From positions 66,266,403 through 66,330,402 of the forward strand of contig CM064426.1 in assembly GCA_032690845.1 (NCBI GenBank): a stretch of 64,000 nt of DNA. Reading direction: 5' to 3'. The notes beneath the pieces were generated by a model. The model was not told the origin of the DNA. It did not search any database and worked only from the letters and a program-made list of their open reading frames with translations. This document shows, piece after piece, positions 11,337 through 23,910 of this stretch; positions within the stretch are counted from its first letter, which is position 1, and every line of letters begins with the position of its first letter. Source of the DNA: Eleusine coracana subsp. coracana. Taxonomy: Eukaryota > Streptophyta > Magnoliopsida > Poales > Poaceae. Made by a program: the position numbers and the translations under genes.

Positions 11337-12607
11337 TCTTCCATCACCCCCATCGTCTGCAGGAACTTGCTTTTGTCTGATATTTTTCAACAGGTAGGTG
11401 GATGTATGTTTTTTCTAGCCTAGCCTGTACAGGGAACATGTCTGATACTCATGTGTTGGGGTTAGCAGGTTGGATGCGCTCGGGCGGCAGATGTCTGTCG
11501 TCTACGGTGGTGAGTAGTAGAATGTAATGATAATGATCTTGGCTCGCAGGGCCGTTGGGCCCTCACGTGTTAATTGTTCTTTAGAACATCTCTTGGGTGA
11601 GATGACGATGTTGAAATGTGTACTAACGGAGTTTGACTTTATGAATTGGGTTTAAATGTTGTTGGTATGTCCTGATGGGAACAGAAGTGGTAATCGTTTT
11701 TGCTCAACCTTGTCTCGTGTGCTTGCTGATTTGCTGGTGGCCGGAAGGGCCAAATTTGGCATGATTATTTGTTGGTCTTAATTAACTTTTCATGTGCTTG
11801 TTCGTATTTAGGTTGACAATATCAGGATCGGAATACGAAAGCAGTTAAACAATACAGCAACCTGATCGAGAGACGACGGGAGGGACTTGGTTGGCCGTTG
11901 CTTTTGCTTATGCGGGAACGTAACGGACGAGAAAGCACGAGGAGGACGAGCACCTACCCAACTTCCCATGATTCCACGCATCCGACATCGCATTACACGA
12001 TTCCAACGCCCCATCACTCACCAGATCGCTCACTCCTAGCTTCAAAAGAAGTGCGGGTCATCCGCTTCAGAAAACGACTACCCAGCGAGTGCCATTGCTG
12101 ACTTGAAAACTTGATTGATGACACAACGACCTTTGTCACACAGCTGCCGTGCCATCGGCGTCGTTTTGGATCGCGCAGAATTGGTCCCAAAATTCTGCAA
12201 TTTACCCACTAGCATGAAACAGTGTCGACAACATCACGATCACCAGATCCAGTAACCCCAGGAGTACTTGACAATTAACATGTCCAAATTTTGTTGGACT
12301 CGCGTGCCGCTGCGGGTGTGTGTTCATGTCAGCACACCAGCCCAACGGGCCCCAGCAGCAGCCGCCCAACCAGATCCCATCCAACCCACAACCAAACGGA
12401 CCATGCGGTGGGTCCCACCCCACCCCGCCCGTCCAGAGAAACCATCTACCACCGCCGATCTCATCACCCACCCACCGGTCTCTCCGTATAACTACTGCCA
12501 GCGTCCGACGTGCTCGCGCCGCGCACCGGAACGCACAAGTCGCCGCCGCGCGCTCACCTCACCTACTCGCTCCTTCTTCCTCCAGAAGCTTTCGCTCGGA
12601 GGCGGCC
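11337..12607. other. MOS1 3' UTR and ATP-citrate lyase promoter
   Basis: About 400 bp after the MOS1 stop look like 3' UTR: T-rich, with runs such as TGTATGTTTTTTCT. From 12300 the sequence is C-rich and leads to the next ATG at 12608. It includes GGGCCCC near 12348 and a weak TATA-like CCGTATAACT near 12485. Open frames across 12268-12970 on both strands are stop-poor leader and first-intron sequence and are not supported as genes. Confidence 0.45.
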
Positions 12608-15600
12608 ATGGCGCGGAAGAAGATCCGGGAGTACGACTCCAAGCGCCTCCTCCGGGAGCACCTCAAGCGCCTCGCCGGCATCGACCTACAGATCCTCTCC
12701 GCCCAGGTCAGCACCGCCACACCCTCCCTCGACTCGATATCCACATGTACTGCTGCTTGTTGGATCAGTTCGCGATCTCGGGTGGGATTGGGAGTGACGG
12801 CAGGTGGATCTCGGCCAGTGGAGCGGATCGCGATCATGCTGCCGGGCTGTTCCGTTTTCTCGGCTCAGGATTGTTGGCTGCAGCTGTGGTCTCTGGAGAA
12901 GCTGGAGACGCTGCAACTGAACATCCCCTATGATTGTATTGCTAGTCGTGTGAGGCTTAGGGCCCGTTGCTAAGGAGAGTGTGCGAGGATGTTCACTTGG
13001 GCGTGGTCGTTCGCAGCTAGCTGAAAATGTGCTAGTAATTATGTTGTTTGGGTAATTGGGCTTCATTTCCCTCTCAAGAACGTGGATGATTAGCTGGGAG
13101 TGCCAGAAAGTACTTTCAGTTTCAATCGTGCAAACATTACATAATTCTTTGTCGTGGCTGTGTACTATGCCGCAAGACTTGTTGGCTGTTTGCTGTAATC
13201 GTTGCTAGATTTTTTTTTTGTTTTGTGTGTGTTTCTGTTGAGCAATTCAATGGTCTGGTGCTGTTTCGATCTGATGTGTCATATGGTGATCACTGATCAG
13301 GGAGTGGTTATTGACGACAAGTGGCGTCCGTGATTGAGATGCATAATTTTCTTCAGTGTATGATTTGTCTGTAGTTGGTATGTTGGTATGAAGTAGAAAT
13401 AACCTGATACTTTTTTTTGGGTGCGTAGAAAATGGCCAAGTCATAATATTCGGTATGGATAATGGGTTTGTGAGGCGTTTAGTGCTACGGCGACCTGAAG
13501 TTTAAAATCTCAACCCTTCATTGGAATATTAGGATTTTAGAAGTAACTCGCATCTCCTTTAGATTGGAGGATTTTTCATTCTGATACAATGAGTTTGTGG
13601 TGAAACATCAGTACTCCACGTAGGAAATGCTAAAACCATCTCTTATGCAAATAGTAACAAGAGACTCATGATTATCTGTTTTATATCTCATATGCTGGTC
13701 CATTGATTTTGAAGCTCATTTCGACATGACAACATACTATGATGATGCTCCTCAAGGTCAATTAGACTGAATTTTTAGCATGCTTGTAGGTCAATGAATC
13801 AACAGATTTCACTGAGCTTGCAAATCAGGAACCATGGCTCTCATCCATGAAGTTGGTCGTGAAACCTGACATGTTGTTTGGTAAACGAGGGAAGAGTGGA
13901 CTCGTGGCCCTCAACCTGGATCTTGCCCAGGTTCGCCAATTTGTCAAGGAGCGGTTGGGAAATGAGGTATTGTTAGAACTAACATTTTGCCATGCTTTCC
14001 CTGCACATCTTTGATGATTAGAGATATGATTTCTAATCTTTGACGATTAGAGATACTTACAATCTCTCTGGTGGCTGTGCTTGTGTATGTAGGTTGAGAT
14101 GGGAGGCTGCAAAGCTCCAATCACAACCTTCATTGTTGAGCCATTTGTACCCCATGATCAAGAGTACTACCTTTCGATTGTATCAGAAAGGCTTGGCTGT
14201 ACCATCAGTTTTTCAGAGTGTGGAGGTATTGAGATTGAGGAGAACTGGGACAAGGTTAAAACGATCTTTCTTCCCACAGAGAAGCAAATGACACCTGATG
14301 CATGTGCTCCTTTGATTGCCACCCTGCCATTGGAGGTAACCCCTCTCACTAGTTCCTGCTTTCCAGTATTTTGTTCATCACGAGTTTGAACTTGTTACCT
14401 CTGACAACTCTCAAGTTCTTGATTAACAGTACAGTGCTTGGTTTATTCTTATTCTTGAGTTGTGTCTGAATTTCAGGTCCGCACAAAAATAGGTGATTTC
14501 ATTAGAGGAGTATTTTCTGTTTTCCAAGGTACCTTATTCATGCTTCTCAAATGCAGTCATTTTGAAATTATTGACTTTTAGTTGACAGAGTGTGATGCTC
14601 ATTGGCTCTTTTGGCAGACTTGGATTTCTCATTTCTTGAGATGAATCCGTTCACCTTGGTAAATGGTGAACCATATCCTTTGGATATGAGAGGAGAACTA
14701 GATGACACAGCTGCCTTCAAGAACTTCAAAAAGTATGATGCAGGCTTTTGGTTTTACAGATTCCCATTGCCTCCTCCTTTTTTATCATACCAGCCTTTTC
14801 TTTTTATGTGAAAAGTAGAGGATTCTCTTCTATGCATTTGATAATTCATACTATTATTTTCAATGTACAGGTGGGGTAACATCGAGTTCCCTCTACCCTT
14901 CGGAAGAGTGCTTAGTCCTTCAGAAAGCTTTATCCATGAACTTGATGAGAAGGTTTGTTCATGTAAAACTGGACAACGGATACTTGATATTACCCTACCC
15001 TGCTGTCTGTAAATTATTATTGTCTACACTCTACAGTCTACATTTATATGTGGATTATCTTCGTTTTGAGGGGAATGGATTATATTGTTTTGACATAGTA
15101 TTGTCTGTTCCAAGAGATTTATATAGTGAACCATTTGTCTTCTTTCAGACAAGTGCTTCTCTGAAATTCACAGTATTGAACCCAAAAGGACGCATTTGGA
15201 CAATGGTTGCTGGTGGCGGTGCTAGTGTGATTTATGCGGATACGGTAAGCCTGAATTTCTTTGCTGAACATCCTTTGAGTTACTTAGGACTTTTTTTATA
15301 CCATCTTCTGTTTTCTTTTATTTTAGAGTTGAACAAGTTTACAAAGGAAGTAACATCTAATAAAGTGGGCTATCTGTGTGATTTATGAAGCAATAATCTC
15401 ATAGTTCCTCTTGTGTACTAGGTTGGAGACTTGGGATATGCTTCGGAGCTAGGGAATTATGCTGAGTACAGTGGAGCACCTAATGAGGAGGAGGTTCTAC
15501 AATATGCCAGAGTTCTTCTTGATGTAAGAATCACAGAAACATCTTCTAAGCTCACCGTTCCATTCATAGTTTTATCTATTATGTATAACATTCTGGACCC

Positions 15601-16145
15601 GTGCAGTGTGCCACCTCTGATCCTGATGGCCGGAAGAGAGCTCTCCTCATCGGAGGAGGTATAGCCAACTTCACCGATGTTGCTGCTACATTTAGTGGCA
15701 TCATTCGGGCTTTAAGGGAGAAGGTAAGTTGGATCACACAGTTAGCTGACTGTTCAATTCCCCCAACCACTCCTACTGTCTCCATTTTAATTCTTCACCA
15801 ATCCTATTTATATTGTGCCTCCAAATCTGCTTACAGGAATCAAAGTTGAAGGCTGCAAGGATGAACATCTATGTTCGGAGGGGTGGTCCGAACTACCAAA
15901 CTGGCCTTGCTAAAATGCGCACCCTAGGTGCAGAGCTTGGTGTTCCAATTGAGGTATGATCTCTTATACCTCTTTCAGATAAAGGCCATACCTATCATTT
16001 CCTGCAACAAAAATGATTGGGGACCAGAGCCATCACTGTAGCAGATGATCTGATTGCGCTTGACAACTCATTGCAGGTCTATGGACCAGAGGCGACAATG
16101 ACTGGGATCTGCAAACAAGCCATTGATTGCATCATGTCTGCATAA
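12608..16145 (+). CDS. ACLA: ATP-citrate synthase (ATP-citrate lyase) alpha chain, subunit A, 422 aa
   Basis: Eleven exons: 12608-12706, 13790-13966, 14093-14335, 14477-14528, 14618-14732, 14871-14952, 15149-15244, 15422-15523, 15607-15723, 15837-15953 and 16077-16145, all GT-AG and in frame. The protein starts MARKKIREYDSKRLLREHLK, the usual plant ACLA start. It has an ATP-grasp-type N-terminal half (VVKPDMLFGKRGKSGLV, EMNPFTLVNG) and a citrate-binding C-terminal half (MVAGGGASVIYADT, LLIGGGIANFTDVA, YVRRGGPNYQTGL). With the separate B subunit it forms the cytosolic enzyme that cleaves citrate, using CoA and ATP, to acetyl-CoA and oxaloacetate. This supplies cytosolic acetyl-CoA for fatty acid elongation, waxes, sterols and flavonoids. 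The length is normal for plant ACLA. No targeting peptide is seen. Intron 1 is the longest (1.1 kb). Confidence 0.96.
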
Positions 16146-17226
16146 CTCACGGTGTTCTTGTGCTGTTTGTAGTTGCGTATGTTTTGTATTAGTAGACCTA
16201 TATAATGTATGAGTGGTCGTTTGAGAGTTTTCAGTCAGCAATGAACATCATTGTTGTGAGTAAATCGCCTTTGTAATTGCAACACAATTACACAATAATC
16301 TAAATCTTGGTTTGGAAAAGTTGTCGTGATCTACTCATTGTTTTGAGGAGTTTGTGAATACACAGCTGGACGCAGTGCTCGAATAACCGGTAATAACCGG
16401 CGGTTAACCGGTCTGGCTAGTCACGCTAACCGGCTGGTTAGCCTAAAAAACCGGACCTGGTATTGTAGCAATTTGGTCGGTTATTCCAGTTAACTAGTCG
16501 GTTTTTTACCAAACCGAGTCGATCGGTCAATCTGATTATTCCAACCTTAGCTGGACGTAGTATGAATTTATGATGAAATGGGCAGTGAGCCACCGGAGTT
16601 TGCATCCGGCGCTCTTTGTGGTTTTGTTGTGGATGATTTGAAATTCGCGCTGTATCGTTTTCTGGAAACGGACTACTCCACTTCCTCCGGCTACTCAGGG
16701 CCGCGTCTATTGTAAACTATCTTGACGCATTCATTCGGAGCTTTTTGGATGAAACCAGCATGGCTGCATTCATCTTCTCTTTTACTGTGTTTTTTGCTTC
16801 GCGAGAGGTAGCCTAGACTGGCATGAATCCGCTGGCATTGAGAACTCTACTCTAATTCTGGGTACCAAAGAAGCGAAAGCGATAATCCACCTCATAAGGT
16901 GAAACACTTTTCAAGTTCTTGGTTTCTTTTTGCTAATCCCGTGCTGTGAAGTGTGTGAACGATGCACCCTTTGTAGCCGTGCTTTAACTGGGCTGGGCCG
17001 TCAATCAACCATGGATCGGACGGCGTACACACCTCCTAGGCCCGTTTGACAAGCGCAGCCAGCGTCATCCACCACCATCACCGCAGTGCAAACGAACCCA
17101 AATTACCCGGTCGGTCGTGTCGAGTACTCGAGTTGAGGCATAGTCGAGGTCCGAGCGAATATCCGCGGCGCTGCGACCACGAGCAGGGGACGCAGCTCGC
17201 CTCGTCTTGCCACACCTCACCTCGCC
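16146..17226. other. ACLA 3' UTR, a MITE candidate and EMC5 promoter
   Basis: About 200 bp of T-rich 3' UTR follow the ACLA stop. A CCGG-rich MITE candidate (16377-16548) comes next, then about 650 bp of unremarkable DNA. Close to the EMC5 start there are GGGCTGGGCC (about 16989) and GGCCCG (about 17039), site II-like elements common in promoters of housekeeping genes. Confidence 0.45.
16377..16548. mobile_element. Small CCGGTTA-rich MITE candidate with 13-bp flanking repeats
   Basis: A 172-bp segment is bounded by AGCTGGACGCAGT (16364-16376) and AGCTGGACGTAGT (16549-16561), which match at 12 of 13 positions. The inner ends are imperfectly inverted: GCTCGAATAACC at the left, and GGTTGGAATAATC as reverse complement of the right. 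Inside are many GGTTAACCGG and AACCGG palindromes. A target duplication of this length would be unusual for hAT (8 bp) or Mutator (9-11 bp), so part of the match may be chance. The class is unassigned. Confidence 0.4.
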
Positions 17227-20200
17227 ATGGGGATCGGCTACGTGGTTGGCGTCCTCGGCGGCGCCATCCTCGCCCACGCCGCCTACGCCACCATACAGTG
17301 TACGTCGCACCCCTACTCCCGCGCCGTTTACCTCTGGATCTCCGTTGGGCGATCTCGTCGCTGAATCGAGTCCCTCGCTCCGCCCGGATCGGATCTGCTG
17401 CTTCGCTTTTGCGTGTCTGCGTGTGTTGTTGGGGACAAAAGAGGGGTAGGGATTTAGATCTGGGTTCCGATTTGGGAGGCTGCGGGATTGGTTCGTGGGG
17501 TACTTGGTAGCAGGTCAGGTTGACTTGATAGGCTTGTTGGTCATGCCGATGTTTCCGGTTACTTGGGTTGAGTTAGGATGTTGCAAGCTTGGTAATAGGG
17601 GTATTGGTCTTTTGGGTACTGTTTTCGTGACCGGATTTCATGGATTGACGTTTCTGTGTGCTTCTGCAGATCGCGCGGTGCTCAAGATCACGGAGGAGGA
17701 GTTTTCGGGCCCGCCCATGGATGTACGTATGCTCCCTCCTTTGGTTCTAGTGAATTATGATATGTATAAACCCATGGGTGAATGCTTTGTTTGTAGCTAG
17801 TTTGGGGGTGGTACTTGGGCACTAATTTGAGGTTTTATTATGGTGCAGCTGATACCTTTGAGTTATGAAATGTTTAGTGTTGATTGCTTGTGATGTAGGT
17901 TACTTCACCCTCACAAAGTTGTTGTCAGCACTCAGCACTGATTACATTGGGGGGCTCACTATTAGATAGACTTATGTCTTTCTGTCTTTGAGCTCCTAGT
18001 TTTATGTAAAGTCATAGACTATTCTGTTATAGCTCTTGTTTTCCTGATGCCTGTCAACTTATGCTTTGGATAAACAGGTGATGATACAGTTGCTTCTGGG
18101 GTTGGCCTTGTGCATGTGGGCTGGGCTTGCTGTCCCAACAAAGTTCCATTCAGTGCTCCCACAGTCTGAGGAGAATAGGTAAGCTGATTTGGAGCTCTTT
18201 TTGTACTTTATCTGACCTGTGACACAGTATTGTATCAAATAGTTGCAAATTGGCTCTGAAGATATGCAATCTTAGAAAAATAAGTAGGTTTGTTTTCTTA
18301 TTGTAAATGTAGATAACAAAACTTCGAAATAAAATTACAGGCAGTGGCTCACTACCTTTTCTGGAGCTTTTGTTTTGTAAAAAAAAATCATTAGAGTCAA
18401 ATTGTTCTGTTGTACATTGTACTACTGTACAACAACAATAACAACAAAGCCTTTTTATCCCAAGCAAGTTGGGGTAGGCTAGAGATGAAACCCATGGGAA
18501 CCCAAAAAAGAAGAGACAAAGAAATAAAAGCCAAAAGAAAGAGAAGAGAAAAAAAAAAGGACAAAAACAAAAAGAACAAAAGCCAAAAACGAGTAAGCAA
18601 GAAGGAAGGAAAAAAGATCACGGTTCCGGCACGTCTATTGCTAGTCTCCAAGCGCTCCTATCCATAGCTACCTCCTTAGGAATATCCCACGCCTTCAGGT
18701 CTCTCTTAACCGACTCGTCCAAGTCAAGTTAGGTCGGCCTCTACCTCTCTTAACATTAGCATCTCTCTTTAGAACCCCACTACGTACCGGCGCCTCCGAA
18801 GGTCTCCGTTGGACATGTCCGAACCATCTCAACCGATGTTGAACCAATTTCTCCTTGATAGGTGCCACTCCTATCCTGTCCTGGATATCTTCATTCCGTA
18901 TTCGGTCTCTTCTTGTATGCCTGCAAAACCAACGCAACATACGCATCTCTGCTATACTTAGTTGTTGAACATGTCGTCTTTTCGTAGGCCAGCACTCAGC
19001 ATCGTATAACATCGCCGGACGAATTGCCGTCCTATAGAATTTACCTTTTAGCTTTTGTGGCACCCTCTTGTCGCATAAGACGCCGGATACTTGACGCCAT
19101 TTCAACCAGCCGGCTGAAATTCTATGCCTAACATCTTCATCGATGTCACCGTCCTTTTGCAACATCGATCCTAAATAACGAAATGTATTCTTCTTGGCCA
19201 CCAATTGTCCATCAAGGCTAACGTCTCCATCCTCATGTCTAGTCGCGCTAAACTCACACATCATATACTCGGTCTTGGCCCTACTAAGTCTGAAACCCTT
19301 GCACTCTAATGTGTGCCTCCACAGCTCCAACTTCCTATTAACCCCATCCCTACTCTCGTCAACTAACACCACATCATCAGCAAAGAGCATACACCAAGGG
19401 ACATCACTCTGTATTTCTCGTGTGACCTCGTCCATCACTAAAGCAAATAAATAAGGGCTCAATGCTGATCCTTGGTGTAGTCCTATTTTAATCGGAAAGT
19501 CATTGGTGTCGCCATCACATGTCCGAACACACGTCCTCGCGTCCCTGTACATATCCTTGATGAGGGTAATGTACTTAGTTGGGACTTTGTGCTTCTCCAA
19601 GGCCCACCACATGACACTTCTTGGCACTTTGTCATATGCCTTCTCGAGATCAATAAAGACCATGTGTAAGTCCTTCTTTTGCTCCCGATATCTCTCCATC
19701 AATTGTCGCATTAAGAAAATCGCCTCCATGGTCGATCTTTCAGACATGAACCCAAACTGGTTTTGCGTCACACTTGTCACTCTTCTTAGGCGATGCTCGA
19801 TGACTCTCTCCCAGAGCTTCATCGTATGGCTCATCAACTTAATCCCACGATAGTTAGTACAACTTTGAACATCTCCCTTGTTCTTGAAGATCGGTACTAC
19901 TATACTCCTCCATTCTTCCGGCATCTTGTTTGACCGAAAGATAAGATTAAAAAGCTTAGTTAACCATACTATGGCTCTGGCACCTAAGCATCTCCATACT
20001 TCGATGGGGATACCATCAGGGCCCATCGCTTTACCACTCTTCATCCTCTTCAAAGCTTCCTCTATCTCTGTCTCCTGAATTCTCCTCACAAACTAAGTAT
20101 AGGACCTTCCTCCTCTCCGTTAAACAACTTATCAAAGTACTCTCGCCATCTGTCCTTGATCTCCTTATCTCTCACCAGGAGTCGGTCTACCCCATCCTTG

Positions 20201-22554
20201 ATACATTTGATTTGGTTGATGTCGCTCGTCTTCTGCTCACGGATCCTAGCCATCCGATAGATGTCCTTCTCCCCTTCCTTCGTGCCTAGTCGCTGATAAA
20301 GGTTATCATATACCTGAGCCTTTGCTACACTCACTGCTCGCTTTGCAGCCCTCTTGGCTATTTTATAGCCTTCTATGTTGGTTGCACTCTTGTCAAGATG
20401 TAGACGCTTGAAACACTCCTTCTTCTCCTTGATAGCCCTTTGCACCTCATCATTCCACCACCAGGTGTCTTTTGCTTCTTGTTTGCCTCCTCTACTCACG
20501 CCAAATACTTCTGAAGCTACCTTCCGAACACATGTTGCCATTTTTAGCCACATGTCATCTGGTCCTTCTCCTTCCTTCCAGGGTCCCTCTCCTAGCATCC
20601 TCTCCTTAAAAGTTTGCGCCAGCTCCCCTCTAAACTTCCACCACTTCGTTCTCGCGGTCTTGGTACGTTTGTCCCTGTATACACGTACCCGAAAACGAAA
20701 ATCCGCCACCACAAGCTTATGTTGAGTGACGACACACTCCCCAGGTATCACCCTACAGTCCAAGCAAGCACGCCTGTCCTCCCTCCTGGCAAGGATAAAG
20801 TCGATTTCGCTCGAGTGTTGTGCACTTCTAAAGGTCAATAGATGGGATTCCCTCTTCCTAAATAGGGTATTCGCTACCAACAAGTCATAAGCTAGCGCCC
20901 AATTAAGTATATCCTCTCCCTCCTAATTCCTAGTACCATACCCGAACCCCCCATGGACCCGCTCGAACCCTACATTAGACGTTATCACATGGCCGTTAAG
21001 GTCTCCTCCTATGAAAAGCTTCTCACTGATAGGTATGGCACTAACCATGCTATCTAGATCTTTCCAAAACTGACTCTTGATGCTCTCACTAAGACCTACC
21101 TGAGGGACATATGCACTAATCACATTTAAAACCGAATCTCCAACTATCAGCCGAACAAGGATAATCCGGTCCTCGTGCCTCCTAACATCTACGACTCCAT
21201 CCTTAAGGCTCCTGTCGATCAAGATGCCTACACCATTTCTACCCGATGTTGTACCCGTGTACCAAAGCTTATAGCCAGTATTCTCCACCTCCTTCGCCTT
21301 CTGGCCCTTCCATTTAGTCTCTTGAACGCATAGGATATTTACACGTCTCCTAGTTGCCACATCGACTAGCTCTCGTAACTTGCCTGTTAGGGACCCTACG
21401 TTCCAACTCGCTAGACGAATCCTAGTTGGCTCGGCTAACTTTCTTACCCTTCGCACCCGTTGAGGAAAGTGCGAAGACCCTTGCTCATTTTTCACCACAC
21501 CCGGGCGTAGATGTAGCGCGCCACTAAGGTTGCGACGACCCGACCCTTGCTCACTATTCATCGTACCCAGGTCACGATACGACACGCCACTAAGGTTGTG
21601 ACGACCCGGCCCTTGCCCATTTGACACCACACCCGGGTTCCGATGTAGCGCGTCGCTAAGAGGGTTACGCCCCAACGAATTTCTTATGGGTTTCATATCC
21701 ATTTGAGTGGCTGGGTTTTTGACGTTGGTTTGCCAAACCTAACACAACCCTCCTCCTTTACCCAGGCTTGGGACTGGCTATATTGAGACTCAACATAGGC
21801 GGAGTTGTACATTGTCCTACTGTAAACATCTTAAAAATACTTGGGCTTACAGGATTATCATGGGATGGAGAATGTTAGCGCTGATAAACACCAGCCACTT
21901 CCAAATATATGCTATGCATTAGTGCTCTGATAGTAAATAATTTGTGTTGAATATTTGAAACCGCCAAAGTTTGGTAGAACAGAAAGAATGCTTGGGGACT
22001 ATTCCCTGATCCTGAATCTGTTAACTCCCTGCTATGTAAATGAGCCCTTTATGCCGATTGCAGTATCTCAAAGCAGTAAATTAATACCCCAAAGGTTGTT
22101 TATTTGGTTGGCACTTATCCAGCTTTGATTGCATTGTGATGGTCCCTTTTTTGGTTGGAAATTTGTTGAAATGCTGCCACAGTCCTGTTTTCACTGAACC
22201 TAAAAGTGTCATAAATCACATGAACTTGGAAATTTGGTGGATATTTCATCAGAAGATGAAAACCATTCAATGTTTTCATACCTGAGGCGTATTATCAAAT
22301 GCTTAAGTGTCTGTTGCACTCAGTTACATTAGCGCAACAGTTGAATCTAAAGCGTTACATTCTTTGAGTTATCTGATTTGATGCATAATTGGTATGGTAA
22401 TTAGTCATGAAGAAACTTTCTTGTGGGTATCTATCTGATCCTTTGTAACTGTGCTTGCAGGATTGTTTCGCTTCCAGCAAATCTGGACTTCATGATCTTC
22501 AACCATCGCGGAAGCGCTGTGCCATCAGATGCAGACTTGAAGCTCAAGACATAG
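17227..22554 (+). CDS. EMC5: ER membrane protein complex subunit 5 / membrane magnesium transporter (MMgT), 106 aa
   Basis: Four exons: 17227-17299, 17670-17722, 18078-18178 and 22461-22554, GT-AG and in frame. The protein starts MGIGYVVGVLGGAILAHAAY (first membrane span, about residues 3-23). It has the conserved EEEFSGPPMDV loop, a second span (about 44-62, LLLGLALCMWAGLAVPTKF) and the family signature DFMIFNHRG near the C-terminus. EMC5 is a core membrane subunit of the ER membrane protein complex, which inserts tail-anchored and multi-pass proteins. The animal relative was also described as a Mg2+ transporter. Intron 3 is 4.3 kb, of which 3.4 kb is an antisense LINE. Without it the intron would be about 0.9 kb. 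Coding capacity is unaffected. Confidence 0.93.
18618..20089 (-). pseudogene. LINE ORF, 3' part: reverse transcriptase
   Basis: The domain runs from EALKRMKSGKAMGPDGIP through NYRGIKLMSHTMKLWERV, FIDLEKAYDKVPR and GLHQGSALSPYLFALVMD to the catalytic CMLFADDVVL, which is intact. It ends in the RTE-type C-terminal region (RWFGHVQRRP, GRGRPNLTW). A one-base loss near 18707 shifts the frame. The natural C-terminus is still readable in the neighbouring frame to a TGA at 18618-18620. At the 5' side the frame differs from the endonuclease part, probably because of a small deletion near 20089. Confidence 0.85.
20086..21702 (-). pseudogene. LINE ORF, 5' part: endonuclease and connecting region, one in-frame stop
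   Basis: The frame starts at the ATG at 21702. An apurinic endonuclease-like domain covers roughly residues 85-260, with LASWNVGSLTGK, CVQETKWKG, SAYVPQVG and GGDLNGHV visible. A TAG at 20923-20925 interrupts it where related copies appear to have a glutamine codon. The same frame then continues through the linker (HSSEIDFILARREDRRACLD) to a stop at 20086. The stop looks like a single C-to-T change. The frame is lost at 20086-20089 just before the reverse transcriptase. Confidence 0.85.
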
Positions 22555-23910
22555 ACAATATATTTTTCAGTGTCTTCTATTTACTTACCTTGTAATCTTT
22601 GCCCCCATGATCCAATTTTTTTGTGTCAATGCTCATTTAGGAAAAAAAAAACTTTCCAGACCATAACTTGTCTATTCTGTAACTCTAGAAACTGTACACT
22701 GATTCTACGCTTGTATGGTAATGGAGATGGTTCGAACTTTTGTCTCGAGATGAGCTGATGCAACGCTGTGGCAGTTGACGGCAGCTGAAGATGGTAACAT
22801 GAGCTTTGTAACCCACACGCCTACATATTCCTTTTACCATTAACACTGGCCGAATGACCATACTCCCTCCATATTAAAAAAAAATAATTCGTTTTAGACA
22901 TTATTTAGAATACCAAGAGAGATTAATGAGAGGATATTTTCTATGTCTATCCTATTAAATAGTAGAGTAAATTGAAACCTAGCACCTATCTTGTCAAGTT
23001 ATAAGCTACTAAAGCAAATGAAGTTGAGGTTTGATCTAGGAAAAATTAGGTGCTAGGCGGCGGTGACCCTCCTCCTAGTGTCTAGGTGTTTTCCTAGGTG
23101 GTACATTTTTTTTCAAAACTAATACACATATTAGGGTAAAAACAAAAAAAAAAAAGAAAAAAGGATTAATCATGAGATGGGCTGAAATGTAATGGCCCAT
23201 CTTTGGCCTAACACCTCTTGTAAAACCTAGTGTTCTCTTCTCTCCCAGTCTAAATGGCCAAACCTAATCCAGGGGCAATGGCGACGACGGCAAGCTAGGC
23301 ATTGCGGTGGCAATGGCGAAGGCGGCAGCGGCGATGGCGGCAGCGGCGATGGCGAAGGGGTAGCGGCCTTCGGTGTTTCGTTCTCCTCCTCTCCCGACAG
23401 TTCTAGCCTCCATTTTCCTTGTTTCTCGCCGTCGTCACCTTCTTCCTCCTCTCTCAGTTCTAGCCTCTCATTGTTTGCTATAGTGACAGTAAAGAGCAAA
23501 CCATGTGGTCGGAGGTGATGACTGTCGGATCCGTCGATTGGACAGGATCTGATCTGAGAAGCGAGTACTCCGTACCTTGGGCAGCTGGACGATCCTGTCC
23601 GTCCCTGGAGATATCGAACGGCCGCAAACGTCCCACCGCGGCCACCCGAAACGGAGACGCAACAGCACGAGGGGCGCGCGTTCCCCACGTCTGGACTCTG
23701 GAATCTCGCGCACCAACCTCGCCGTCCACGCCTCTTCCCCGCGGGCCCCACCGGTCGGCGTCTCCGTCCTGCGTCCTCCCATATCTGCGAAGCTGGCAAA
23801 CTGCTTCCCTTCCCTTCTCAGAGAGCGTTGCGACGGCACGCCGAAAGCGACGCGGACGCGGCGGCCGCCGCCTCCCCGAAAACCCTCGCCTCCGCTCCGC
23901 TCCCTCGCCC
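22555..23910. other. EMC5 3' UTR, degraded transposon DNA and C3H gene promoter
   Basis: About 280 bp of 3' UTR are followed by a one-sided Stowaway-like end (TACTCCCTCCATATT, 22861) with no matching right end. Then come A-rich DNA (23100-23165), an inverted GGGCTGAAATGTAATGGCCC element at about 23179 (site II-like, likely promoter) and a 15-bp tandem repeat GGCGGCAGCGGCGAT near 23320-23350. From 23500 the DNA is the GC-rich leader of the next gene. The open frames on both strands at 23230-23980 are leader artefacts as far as I can tell. Confidence 0.45.

Larger units (their letters stand above)
18430..21803 (-). mobile_element. Full-length RTE-clade LINE inserted antisense in EMC5 intron 3
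   Basis: The element is bounded by a 21-bp target duplication, GTTGTACATTGT then A or C then CTACTGTA, at 18409-18429 and 21804-21824 (20 of 21 identical). Its 3' end (left side) carries the plant RTE tail: GCCTACCCCAACTTGCTTGGG followed by a TTG-rich repeat. The 5' leader lies at 21703-21803. One long ORF with endonuclease and reverse transcriptase domains is broken by one stop and two frame disruptions, so the copy cannot act on its own. Length is 3374 bp. It sits antisense to the host gene, the orientation usually tolerated in introns. Confidence 0.9.

Noticed and set aside
12268..12973. Open frames of more than 200 codons across the ACLA start
   Set aside because: They overlap the true first exon in the wrong frames and run into intron 1. 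The in-frame ACLA exon is unambiguous.
18397..18667. Lys-rich and Leu/Phe-rich open frames at the left end of the LINE
   Set aside because: They come from the A-rich 3' end of the LINE and the intron next to it.
22861..23010. Stowaway MITE starting TACTCCCTCC
   Set aside because: Only one end is seen. No matching GGAGGGAGTA end or second TA was found nearby, so at most it is a truncated copy.
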